A DNA stretch of 64,000 bases from Mytilus galloprovincialis (Eukaryota; Mollusca; Bivalvia; Mytilida; Mytilidae), in NCBI RefSeq assembly GCF_965363235.1, contig NC_134843.1, positions 43,781,035 through 43,845,034 on the forward strand. The letters run 5' to 3'. The first letter of the stretch is position 1. Each line of letters opens with the position of its first letter. Shown here in pieces: positions 34,093 to 44,969 of this stretch. A program made the translations under genes and the position numbers. The notes under the pieces were generated by a model. That model worked only from the letters and a program-made list of their open reading frames with translations. It did not search any database and was not told where the DNA came from.

Positions 34093-37000
34093 TTATTTCA
34101 AGGTGGAACGCATAGCACGCGTATTTAAAGCGAATAAGGAACGAATAAGTAACAGGGTATCAGTATTGCGCTGAAACGAGTATATATGCGCTAATAGGGT
34201 TTTTTTCACTTCAGAGAACACATAATTACCACCAGAGACATGAAAGAAATAGATAATCGATTTATTCCAATGTGCAACGTATACCACGCGTCTTAAAAGC
34301 GAATAAGGAACGAATAAGTAACAGGGTATCAGTCGAGCGCTGAAACGGGTACATATGTTTTATTAGGGTTATTTCAACTCTAAGAACCGAGAGTTACCAC
34401 CAGAGACACAAAAATATTTCTTTTTTAAAGTGCAACGCATAACACACGTTTTAAAAGCGAATAAGGTAACGAATAAGTAACAGGGTATCAGTGTAGCGCT
34501 GGAACGCGTACATGCGCGCTAATAGGGTCATTTCATCTCTAAGAACACATTGTTACCACTAGAGACATGAACACAATTAAAAAACGATTTATTTCAAGGT
34601 GCAACGTATACCGGGCGCATTAAAAGCGAATAAGGAACGAATAAGTAACAGGGTATTATCCGAGCGCTGGAACGAGTACATACGCGCTAATAGGGTCATT
34701 TCATCTCTAAGAACACATTTTTACCACTAGACACATGAACACAATTCAAAATCCTTTTCTAAAAGGTACAACGTACAACAAACGTATTAAAAGCGAATAA
34801 TTAACGAATAGGTAACGCATAGGTAACAGGGTATTAACCGAGCGCTGGAACGGGTACATGCGCGCTAATAGGGTCATTTCATTTTTAAAAAAACATTGTT
34901 ATCACCAGAGACATAGACACAATTGAAAATCCTTTTCTAAAAGGTGCAACGTACAACAAACGTATTATAAGTGAATAGGTAACGAATAGGTAACGAAAAG
35001 GTAACAGGGTATTAACCGAGCGCTGGAACGGGTACATGCGCGCTAATAGGGTCATTTCATCTCTAAGAACACATTGTTACCACCAGAGACATGAACACAA
35101 TTCAAAAACGATTTATTTCAAGGTGCAACGTATACCCCGCGCATTCAACGCGAATAAGGAACGAATAAGTAACAGGGTATTATCCGACCGCTGGAACGAG
35201 TACATACGCGCTAATAGGGGTCTTTCGTCTATAAGAACACATTATTACCACCAGAGACATGGACACAATTGAAAATCCTTTTCTAAAAGGTGCAACGTAC
35301 AACAAACGTATTATAAGTGAATAAGTAACGAATAGGTAACAGGGTATTAACCGAGCGCTGAAACGGGTACATGCGCGCTAATAGGGTCATTTCATCTCTA
35401 AGAACACACTGTTACCACCAGAGACATGGGCACAATTGAAAATCCTTTTCTAAAAGGTGCAACGTACAACAAACGTATTATAAGTGAATAGGTAACGAAT
35501 AGAAAACAGGGTATTAACCGAGCGCTGGAACGAGTACATACGCGCTAATAGTGGTATTTCATCTATAAGAACACATTATAACCACCAGAGATATGAACTT
35601 AAGTGAAATCCTTTTCTAAAAGGTGCAACGTACAACAAACGTATTAAAAGCGAATAAGTAACGAATAGGTAACGAATAGGTAACAGGGTATTAACCGAGC
35701 GCTGGAACGGGTACATGCGCACTTATAGGGTCATTTCATCTCTAAGAACACATTGTTACCACCAGAGACATGGGCACAATTGAAAATCCTTTTCTAAAAG
35801 GTGCAACGTACAACAAACGTATTATAAGTGAATAGGTAACGAATTGGTAACAGGGTATTAACCGAGCGCTGGAGCGAGTATATACGCGCTAATAGGGGTA
35901 TTTCATCTATAAGAACACATTATTACCACCAGAGACATGGACACAATTGAACATCCTTTTCTAGAAGGTGCAACGTACATCAAACGTATGATAAGTGAAT
36001 AAGTAACGAATAGGTAACAGGGTATTAACCGAGCGCTGAAACGGGTACATGCGCGCTAATAGTGTCATTTCATCTCTAAGAACACATTGTTACCACCAGA
36101 GACATGGACACAATTGAAAATTCTTTTCTAAAAGGTGCAATGTACAACAAACGTATACCCCGCTCATTGAAAGCGAATAAGGAACGAAAAAGTAACAGGG
36201 TATTATCCGAGCGCTGGAACGAGTACATACGTGCTAATAGGGATATTTCATCTATAAAAACACATTATTACCACCAGAGATATGAACTTAATTGAAAATC
36301 CTTTTCTAAACGGTGCAACGTACAACAAACGTATTAAAAGCGAATAAGTAACGAATAGGTAACGAATAGGTAACAGGGTATTAACCGAGCGCTGGAACGG
36401 GTACATGCGCGCTAAAAGGGTCATTTCATCTCTAAGAACACACTGTTACCACCACAGACATGGGCACAATTGAAAATCCTTTTTTAAAAGGTGAAACGTA
36501 CAACAAACGTATACCCCGCGCATTGAAAGCGAATAAGGAACGAAAAAGTAACAGGGTATTATCCGAGCGCTGGAACGAGTACATACGTGCTAATAGGGAT
36601 ATTTCATCTATAAAAACACATTATTACCACCAGAGATATGAACTTAATTGAAAATCCTTTTCTAAACGGTGCAACGTACAACAAACGTATTAAAAGCGAA
36701 TAAGTAACGAATAGGTAACGAATAGGTAACAGGGTATTAACCGAGCGCTGGAACGGGTACATGCGCGCTAATAGGGTCATTTCATCTCTAAGAACACACT
36801 GTTACCACCACAGACATGGGCACAATTGAAAATCCTTTTTTAAAAGGTGAAACGTACAACAAACGTATTCTATGTGAAAAGGTAACGAATAGGTAACAGG
36901 GTATTAACCGAGCGCTGGAACGGGTACATGCGCGCTAATAGTGTCATTTCATCTCTAAGAACACATTGTTACCACCAGAGACATGGACACAATTGAAAAT

Positions 37001-38150
37001 TCTTTTCTAAAAGGTGCAATGTACAACAAACGTATACCCCGCGCATTGAAAGCGAATAAGGAACGAAAAATTAACAGGGTATTATCCGAGCGCTGGAACG
37101 AGTACATACGTGCTAATAGGGATATTTCATCTATAAAAACACATTATTACCACCAGAGATATGAACTTAATTGAAAATCTTTTTCTAAACGGTGCAACGT
37201 ACAACAAACGTATTAAAAGCGAATAAGTAACGAATAGGTAACAGGGTATTAACCGAGCGCTGGAACAGGTACATGATCGCTAATAGGGTCATTTCATCTC
37301 TAAGAACACATTGTTACCACCAGAATTAACCGAGCGCTGGAACGGGAACATGCGCGCTAATAGGGTCATTTCATCTCTAAGAACACATTGTTACCACCAG
37401 AGACATGGGTACAATTTAAAATCCTTTTCTAAAAGGTGCAACGTACAACAAACGTATTATAAGTGAATAGGTAACGAATAGGTAACAGGGTATTAACCGA
37501 GCGCTGGAACAGGTACATGCGCGCTTATAGGGTCATTTCATCTCTAAGAACACATTGTTACCACCAGAGACATGGACACAATTGAAAATCCTTTTCTAAA
37601 ATGTGCAACGTACAACAAACGTATGATAAGTGAATAGTTAACGAATAGGTAACGAATAGGTAACAGGGTATTAACCAAGCGCTGGAACGGGTACATGCGC
37701 TCTAATATCATTTCATCTCTAAGAACACATTGTTACCACCAGAGACATGGACACAATTAAAAACGATTTATTTCAAGGTGCAACGTATACCCCGCGCATT
37801 AAAAGCGAATAAGGAACGAATAAGTAACAGGTTATTATCCGAGCGCTTGAACGGGTACATACGCGATAATAGGGGTATTCATCTATAATAACACATTATT
37901 ACCAACAGAGATATGAACACAATTGAAAATCCTTTTCTAAAAGGTGCAACGTACAACAAACGTATTAAAAGCGAATAAGTAACGAATATTTAACGGTATT
38001 ACCCGAGCGCTGGAACGGGTACATATACGCTTATAGAGTTATATCACCTCTAAGAACCCAAATCTACCACCAGAGACAACAAAACAATTGAAAATCATGT
38101 TTTAAAAGGTGCAACGTATGATACACGTATTATAAGCGAATTATAAGCGA
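34093..38150 (-). repeat. Right satellite arm of foldback 2
   Basis: About 23 monomers in the opposite orientation to the left arm ('ggtaacagggtattaaccgag', 'cgctggaacgggtacatgcg', 'gtgcaacgtacaacaaacg'). Local higher-order duplications are visible: 36104-36460 and 36460-36830 are near copies, and 36983 onward is a third. The arm has twice as many monomers as the left one, so it has expanded or the left has contracted. Confidence 0.85.
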
Positions 38151-38779
38151 GTGATGGAACGAATTAAACAAGGTTATAGCATGCTCCGAAACGATGTACA
38201 CCCTGCTAACATGTTTAACCCCACCGCATTATGTTAGTATGTGCCTGTCCCTAGACAAGAGCCTGAAATTAAGTAGTTATCGTTTGTTTTTGTGTTACAT
38301 ATTTGTTTTCCGTTTATTTTTTTGTATATGAAATACGGCCGTTAGTTTTGTTGTTTGAATTGTTTGAGATTGTCATGTCTGGACCTTTTATAGGTGACTA
38401 CACGGTTTGGGCTATGCTCATTGTTGAAGGCCGTACAGTGACCTGTAGTTGATCATTTCTGTGTCATTTTGGTCTTTTGTGGGGTGTTGTCTCATTGGCA
38501 ATCATACCACATCTTCTTTTTTATACAAGCGCTAACACGGTGATTTCATCGCTTCGAACCAAGATCCATCTTCAAACATACGGACATAAAGCAGTTAAAA
38601 GGTAGAACGTATAAAAATCAAATAAGGATCAAATGAGTATCGAACATAAAGTAAAAGGATCGGTTGAGCACAAACACATATAAAAAGGTCATAAAAAGAT
38701 CATTTTACCTCAACAAATTTAGAACTATTACCAGATATAAGAGTATAAACAATTAAAAAGGGGGAAGGATATTAAAAAT

Positions 38780-39122
38780 CGAATAAGTAACGAATAAGGA
38801 ATAGGGAATAAGTAACGAATAGGTAACGATAGGGAATAGGGAATAAGTAACGAATAGGTAACGAATAGGGAACAGGGAATAGGTAACGAATAGGTAACGA
38901 ATAGGAAATAGGGAATAGGTAACGAATAGGTAACGAATAGGGAATAGGGAATAGGTAACGAATAGGTAACGAATAGGGAATAGGTAACGAATAGGTAACG
39001 AATAGGGAATAGGGATTAGGTAACGAATAGGGAATAGGGAATAGGTAACGAATAGGTAAATAATAGGGAATAGGGAATAGGTAACGAATAGGGAATAGGG
39101 AATAAGTAACCAACTTGACGTC
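38780..39122 (-). repeat. Right terminal short-repeat array of foldback 2
   Basis: Inverted counterpart of 29035-29255, longer by about 120 bp. Units are 'taacgaatagg' and 'gaatagggaatagg'. The 117- and 151-codon open frames here are repeat artefacts. Confidence 0.85.
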
Positions 39123-39124
39123 CA

Positions 39125-39132
39125 CTTTATAA
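39125..39132 (+). repeat. Right 8-bp target duplication of foldback 2
   Basis: CTTTATAA directly outside the terminal CGTCCA. It matches the left octamer at 7 of 8 positions. Confidence 0.65.
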
Positions 39133-39344
39133 TTTTAAAAAACGATACATTTGTCCCGAAGTAGAGGCCTAGAAGAGGTAAAACGGTCACTTCATATGTG
39201 AAGATCAAACACGAGCAGACCGTGTCATATTTGTGTGTACTTAAATAACAATCAAAAGAATAAAATAAGTAAACTGATTTATTCCTATTGAAAGTAAGAA
39301 GATACCAAAAAGATAAGAAAAATTGTAAGTCAAATTAGGATACA

Positions 39345-39600
39345 TTACCCGCATTCTACAAAACACTTCACAGATTTCACCAGAACCCCACATAATGTTA
39401 AGACATCAGGTGATTCAGAAGGGTAAGCAGGTCTTATTTCACCTGTTATATCACGGCAAGTATAAGTTCGGTGATACATTGAATTGGGTAATAAGTGAGA
39501 AGTGGACGTGAACGTGGTAACAAAATTTTGTCGAGTTTTATCAGAAAGTTCGTGTTCAATCGTTATTAACGTTTCACCTATTTGTACGAATAACATATAT
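39345..39600 (-). mobile_element. Penelope-like tail fragment
   Basis: On the minus strand 'gacctgcttacccttctgaatcacctgatgtc' and '...atgtggggttctggtg' correspond to the tail read at 48900-48965. An 83-codon open frame crosses it, but its sequence is explained by the repeat. Old and broken. Confidence 0.5.
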
Positions 39601-40395
39601 GAAACAGACTCGTGTTACGTGTATAGTATATTATGAACGATTTCATAAAAATCGTATCTTACGGTACAATAATGTTTAAATAATCATCGTTATAGAAACT
39701 TATCCGCTACGTCGCCAGGTAAACTGCATTTGCGACCGTCAAATCTACAATTGACGGTGGCAACTCTTTAACTACAGTACTGTTATTCCTTAATTTTCCG
39801 GACTTATTCATAAACTATTTGAATTAGGATTTTTTCATTATTAATGTAGTTTGCAAGCTTTTGAATTTCATATCATATCTTACTTCTAAAATTGAAGGAA
39901 ATTTTAGACTTTTGATTTGGAAAAGACAAAGATGTATAATTCAAATGACAGCTAAATAGTAAAGGATGTTATGAAAAGAACTATTTTCATCCTTGATGCA
40001 ACACATGTTTAAAATTCGTATGCAGGCATTCAATATTTCTTTTGTATAAAAATATCTTAAATATTTTCATCATGAAAAACTCTATTTATAGGAACACATC
40101 ATCACTGATGCATTACATTTTAAAGATTGAAATCAGTCAGGATAGCATTACATTTTAAAGATTGAAATCAGTCAGGATAGTTGTTAAATACTTCCTAGTT
40201 TTTAGCATTTTAAGAACAAATATTGTTACCAGCATAAAAAGGTATAAAATAAAAGCTGAATATTTTGACTTATATATTATTACTAATTAATTTCCTGCAA
40301 ACAATTACAATTTTGTTTATTTCACCAAGAACGAAAAAGACCAAAAACCATAACAAAACTAGTAATAAATGTTTAAACATAATTATAAGAACTGG

Positions 40396-40560
40396 AAGAC
40401 AATATATTGCGATATAAATCATTATCGATTCAAGACAATAAATTGCGATATAAATCATTATCAATTCAAAACAATATATTGCCGCGATATAAATCAGTAT
40501 AGATTCAAGACAATATATTGCGATATAAATCATTATCGATATAAATCATTATCGATTCAA
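40396..40560 (+). repeat. Tandem repeat, about 36-bp unit
   Basis: Four to five copies of 'gacaatatattgcgatataa' plus 'atcattatcgattcaa'. The open frames on both strands are artefacts. Confidence 0.8.
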
Positions 40561-40864
40561 GAATTACGTTTGTTGGTTGTTGAGTGGTTTTGGAAAATAA
40601 ATCTACTGAGGAATTATTTAAAAAGATTATGATAAATGTTTATATAGGAATTTAAATTTAAACACAAAATGATGCATCAGTGATTACATCCCAGCTCCTT
40701 TGTTCCAACCAGCTCCTTTGTTCCAACCAGATCACCCCAGTTTAAGTTTCTTTGTTATGCATGCTTTCCTTTGTTCTGTAACATTTTGGCGGGAATGTCA
40801 AATCCAGTATAAAACTTATAATTAATTATACGGAGAAGACTATCTATCAAAATTCACGTAGAAA

Positions 40865-40945
40865 AAACCCAGTGTATATGCTGGGATTCGAACTCAAGAC
40901 CTTAAGCATATAAAGCCACGACACATACCACTTCACCAGGACGAC
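40865..40945 (-). repeat. tRNA-like / SINE-head fragment
   Basis: On the minus strand 'tggtgaagtgg' fits an A-box and 'gagttcgaatccc' fits a B-box, at the right spacing. The sequences that should form the acceptor stem do not pair, so it is not a functional tRNA. It is probably the head of a tRNA-derived SINE or a tRNA relic. Confidence 0.5.
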
Positions 40946-41334
40946 TGGATACGAACTATCAGAAATCTAACATACTTAAAGGAAGCAAGATATTTTTATA
41001 ACTGGGGCGAGTTGGATGACTTTTATTCAGTGGGGTTTAAATCCTTTTCGTTTAAAAATAAATGAGTTGTCAGACTGATTGTGCAATTTGATTTTACACT
41101 TTTTTAAAGTTGGGCGAGCCGGTTACAAGAGTGGGGCGATTTTTTCATAAAGTGGCGATTGGCCAGTGGGGCGAGTTGACATTGTTTGATATCAACTCAT
41201 CGTGTTAGGGGGTCATAAAGGGTATACATCATATAGTAATATATAAAGTATATTATAATGGTTGTGTGGCGTTCTAACTAGATTTTATGAATTGTAAATG
41301 GTTTTTCGTCTTATCTAAAACAGCTGGGATGTAA

Positions 41335-41442
41335 AATAGTTATCCCATTCGGACTTGGTGTGTCAGTGTAAGATCACCCTCTGGCCTCCGGCCATCGGGA
41401 TGATCTTACACTGACACACCGCGTCCTTATGGGATAACTATT
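41335..41442. mobile_element. 108-bp palindromic element
   Basis: AATAGTTATCCCAT...GGTGTGTCAGTGTAAGATCA reads as the reverse complement on the other side of a 'ctggcctccggccat' centre. It is nearly one hairpin. MITE-like; no target duplication identified. Confidence 0.65.
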
Positions 41443-41799
41443 AATGATGTTTACATATAAATAGAGGTGTTTATGATTAAAATACTACAATTTATAACAA
41501 AATTTAAAATACTGAATAGCAAAATAAACACTTGATGCGTCAATGATATTAATTATTCTTTTAAGAACATTGTTGGTTCCATAGCTGTCATTATATTCAA
41601 TCATTTTTGGATTTTCAAATTCATTGGTCAAAAACTTCTCGGTGGAGTGCCATCTATATACTAAATAGAAAAAGTATAATAGAAAGCCTTTTTCAACTGA
41701 TTTATAAAGTTTGTTCTTATGTTTAATTGTTACACCAGTACCCCAGGTTAGGAAAGGGTCAGCGCCTTTAAACATATGCAACCGTGAAACATACTGTAT

Positions 41800-42070
41800 A
41801 TGCTGTCCCAAGTCAGGTTCCTATAGTTCAATGGTTGTTTTGGTTCATGTCTGTCTAATTTGTTTTCTGTAAATTGTTAAAAATTCGGCCGTTTTCTTAA
41901 TTGAAATTATTTTCATGTTTTTCGTGTCGGGGACTTTTATAGCCGACTATACGGTATATGTTTTTCTTGTGTCGAAGTCTGCTCGTTTGCCTTTGGTCGT
42001 TTGCTTCAACTTCATTTGAACTTTAGATGACAGTTTTCTCATTGGCTATCTTAGTCACATGTCCTTAAAT
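41800..42070 (-). repeat. Repeat family A fragment, diverged
   Basis: 'gtcccaagtcaggttcctatag', 'cggccgttttctt', 'ggggacttttatagccgacta', 'acggtat' and 'gttttctcattggctat' follow the reverse-strand order of family A. Confidence 0.6.
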
Positions 42071-42509
42071 TCATATTGCATTTTTTTTTTATTCATAGCA
42101 ATGTTCATGTTTTAGATACACCCATTGCCTAATTTGAAGGATATATATCTATAATTTAATATTTTTCTGCATTTTGATCTCATTTTTAATAATAATGGAG
42201 AAAAAAAGTTTTGTCTAAGAAATATTTATACCATGCTATCTTTAAGTTTTATAAGAAAACATGATAAATGCAGATATCTGATTACATTCAATGACATGCT
42301 GTTCTCTGAATGCTAATGGCATTTTTACAATAATTTTTTCGGATTTGTAAAGACTGATATTTTTGTCTAAGAAAAAGTTTACAGTATTTATTGGTAAAAA
42401 TTTGGCTTTGTGCTAGCTTTGAGTAATGACAACTTGAATTGAAACTTCATGACTTTTGCCTTGTTATTCAAGTTTTGGTAAATTCTCTGAACCTATTTGT
42501 TGAATAAAG

Positions 42510-42720
42510 CCACATGTTGAGCATGATCTGCTTACCCTCCGGAGCACCGGCAATCATCCCAAGTTTTTGGCGTGGTTTCTGTTGCCCAGTCTAGTTTTCT
42601 ATGTTAATGTTTTAGTTTTTTCGCCAAGCTATTGTCAGTTTATGTTTTAATTTTTAACTTGAATGTCCATTTGGTATCTTTCGCCTCTCATTAAAGCCCT
42701 TGCAATTCTCTATATGCTTT
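42510..42720 (+). mobile_element. Penelope-like tail fragment, uninterrupted
   Basis: 'gatctgcttaccctccggag', 'caatcatcccaagttttt', 'tctagttttctatgttaatg', 'gaatgtccatttggtatctt'. It serves as the empty-site reference for the MITE insertion at 2622-2785. Non-coding; old. Confidence 0.55.
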
Positions 42721-42891
42721 TCCTTTAATCAAGTGGCTGTTTATGCTTCTTATCTGTCTATCACATTTGTTTAATTTAATTTTTTTTTTATAGCAGAGAC
42801 ATACAATACAATTGTATTAATATATGTCTCTGTTTATAGCATAAATCTCGGCGTTGGTGTCATTTTCTGAATTATATCACAATTTATCATT

Positions 42892-43049
42892 TAAGAATTG
42901 AATGCTCTTTTTTGTAAATTTATTGGGGTGTAAAAGCGTTGACCGAAGTATATTTTGTATGAAGCGCGGAAGCGCTTCATACTTAAAATGTGCGCACGGT
43001 CAACGCTTTTACACCCCTATAAAGTTACAAAAAAAGCATTCAATACTTA
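42892..43049. mobile_element. 158-bp palindromic element
   Basis: The left arm runs TAAGAATTGAATGC to 'ggggtgtaaaagcgttgacc'. The right arm is its reverse complement, ending GCATTCAATACTTA. The centre is itself a perfect hairpin, gtatgaagcgc-ggaa-gcgcttcatac. The 64-codon frame across it is an artefact. Confidence 0.7.
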
Positions 43050-43259
43050 TAATTACATTTTTACCTATAGGATCATGAAAACACGCCTTTTATCAAGTTT
43101 TTATTTCATTTACCTGTGCACTTTATTGTGGGACCTCGTGTCATCATGAATGAGAAGTTTTATTGAGTGATACAACTGCTTAAGGAATAACACATGGTGT
43201 GCAGTTAGCCAATCAGAATAACGTATTGTAATGAAACAGACATCTAATGTAATTATATA

Positions 43260-43910
43260 CTAGTAATGCACTTTTACAGCGTTCTATACGGTATAGTTGT
43301 AGTCGTATGGTGACCTGTAATTATTGATTATTGTTGGTCATCTCAACGAGATTGTATTTCTCGCTTGAGCCGGTACCGCGAAAGTGAGAAAAGCATTCGA
43401 GTTAAAATGACCAATGATAATCTGATTATCGCTATTTTACCTATGACGACGTTGTTAATTTCATTTATTTCATTGACCACAGGCATGTGCACCCTTAGTT
43501 TCAAGCAATAATTATAGATTAACGTTGATCATCTCAACGAAATTGATTTTCTTGCTTGAGCTGGGACGGCGAAAGTGAAAAAAGCAATCGAGTGTAAAGG
43601 ACCAATGATAATCCGTTTATCGCTATTTTAGCTATGACGACGTTGTTAATTTCAATGACGGCATTGACCACAGTTATGTGCACCCTTAGTTTCAAGCAAT
43701 AATTATAGATTAACGTTGACCATCTCAACGAGATTGATTTTTTTCGCTTTAGCCGGGACTGCAAAAGTGAGAAAAGCAATCGAGTTGAGATGACCAATGA
43801 TAATCTGTTTATCGCTATATTACCTATGACGACTTTGTTAATTTCATTTTTTTGCTTTTAGTCCTTATGAATAGTTATCTCATTGACTATTATACCACAC
43901 CTCCTTATCT
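43260..43910 (-). repeat. Family A copy split by a tandem array
   Basis: 'ctatacggtatagttg...gtatggtgacctgtaatta' on the left and 'ttttagtccttatgaatagt' with 'tatctcattgactattataccacacctcctta' on the right are consecutive pieces of reverse-strand family A. The array at 43337-43850 separates them. Confidence 0.55.
43337..43850. repeat. Array of three about 190-bp foldback units
   Basis: Units begin at 43337, 43527 and 43718 with 'gtcatctcaacgagattg'. Each unit contains, about 60 bp later, the inverted 'caatcgagttgagatgacc', so every unit can fold into its own hairpin. The repeated tail is 'tatgacgacgttgttaattt' and 'gtgcacccttagtttcaagc'. Confidence 0.75.
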
Positions 43911-44148
43911 TAATATTCATTTTGAATGCTTTGATATTAAGTAATGTTCATCAACCGTTTTAGCTCAATACTTGTTGATATTATTACCCCCAGAAAGGAC
44001 AAAGCCGATCATTGAAGATTTTGGATATTCGTACCTTCAAATACATATAAATTTCAATTTTGACTTTGGGGAATCTTGAGAATAAGACCATACTTTTTTT
44101 CAGAAATTGTGAATGTCGTATATTTTGCTTGTTTCATATTAGGTTCCA

Positions 44149-44687
44149 TCTTCGCTAGCCAAGGGTTACGATCCACTCCCGCTCTCTTCACCCTTCGCAG
44201 ATTGAGCCAACATTTGTGATATCCATGTTGTGTCATCTATCGGAAGATGAAAGTCACGCCCATTCCGAATACATTATTCTTGACCAATGGTAGCACTTGA
44301 ACAATTCAATTTGGAGGTAAAACACGGTAGCGTCTAGATTCTACCCACTTGGTAAAGCCGGAAACGAAAATATGCGTCAACATTCATGCATTTGTGCATG
44401 CAACATACACAGGAACTTCTATTAGTTGATTAAAAACATTAAAGTTGTCACTAAATATAGTCGTATGTTTAGTGATGTAAAGACTTGTTGCACAATAAAC
44501 ACGTGGCAATTGTTTACAAACACTTTCTACATTTATACGTGATCATGTTATAGGCGCTTTTTGATTGGATGCAGCGAGTTTCTACTGCAACCAATAAAAA
44601 TCCTTACCTTGTGTCTCCGAAATATTATCTCAATCCGCCAAGGTGAAGAGAGCGGGAGTGGATCGTAACCCTTGGCTAGCGAAGATT
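44149..44687. mobile_element. 539-bp MITE with 11-bp target duplication (Mutator-like)
   Basis: Terminal inverted repeats of about 45 bp: TCTTCGCTAGCCAAGGGTTA continuing 'cgatccactcccgctctcttcacc', and the same in reverse at 44640-44687. The direct repeat ATTAGGTTCCA flanks it at 44138-44148 and 44688-44698. Long duplications of 9-11 bp are typical of Mutator-like elements. No transposase inside. Confidence 0.75.
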
Positions 44688-44969
44688 ATTAGGTTCCAGA
44701 ATTTAGAGAAATTGATACACGTACATGCATATATTTTGTATATTCATGTGACTGCAAGCCCGATTTTGTGTATCCAATTTTTACCAAGGTATTACAGTTA
44801 ATACAAAATGAGAGTTTTTTTGAGAGAATGCGGGAAATATAAGTACATTTAATGAATGAATTATAAGTACAAGTATACTTGCCTTTTAATATAGTACGCA
44901 TGTACAAGCTTTTCGTATTCATAAGAATCATCAGTAGCGTTTGTATAAAAACAATTAGAAGACCAAATT

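Larger units (their letters stand above)
29033..39124. mobile_element. Foldback transposon 2, about 10.1 kb, near-palindromic
   Basis: The termini are inverted copies (TGGACGTCAAGTTGGTTACT and its reverse complement). From the outside in, both arms contain the same modules: a short-repeat array (29035-29255 / 38780-39122), a unique segment of about 250 bp (29260-29505 / 38535-38775), half of a family A foldback (29505-29835 / 38190-38535), and a satellite with a roughly 170-180 bp monomer. The arms meet head to head at about 34092 with almost no spacer. The unique segments differ by only a few bases plus an 8-bp indel, so the element is young or its arms are being homogenised. The left satellite is interrupted by a Helentron-like element at 31810-33982. 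No transposase frame is seen. An 8-bp flanking duplication with one mismatch supports insertion as a unit. Confidence 0.8.
39601..41334. other. Intergenic with small tandem duplications
   Basis: No gene. A 35-bp direct duplication ('cattacattttaaagattga' and following) lies at about 40112-40182, and 'ccagctcctttgttccaa' is repeated at about 40690-40730. The array at 40396-40560 and the tRNA-like piece at 40865 are listed separately. Confidence 0.5.

Noticed and set aside
31423-37174. Many 60-106 codon frames with 'RIPRALKANKERISNRVLSERWN'
   Set aside because: They repeat with the satellite period and are read through the monomers; a satellite open in one frame is not a gene family.
34825-37680. 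Satellite word 'aggtaacagggtat' looks like part of the I-SceI homing-endonuclease site
   Set aside because: It lacks the full 18-bp site, is just part of the monomer, and no endonuclease gene is present; coincidence.
39345-39596. 83-codon minus-strand frame with protein-like composition
   Set aside because: The same sequence is recognisable as the non-coding tail of the Penelope-like repeat seen at 48889-48965.
40396-40560. Regular direct repeats that might suggest a CRISPR array
   Set aside because: Units are contiguous with no unique spacers, and the genome is eukaryotic.
40865-40945. tRNA gene on the minus strand
   Set aside because: A- and B-boxes fit, but the acceptor stem does not pair and the T-stem is imperfect; kept only as a tRNA-like fragment.
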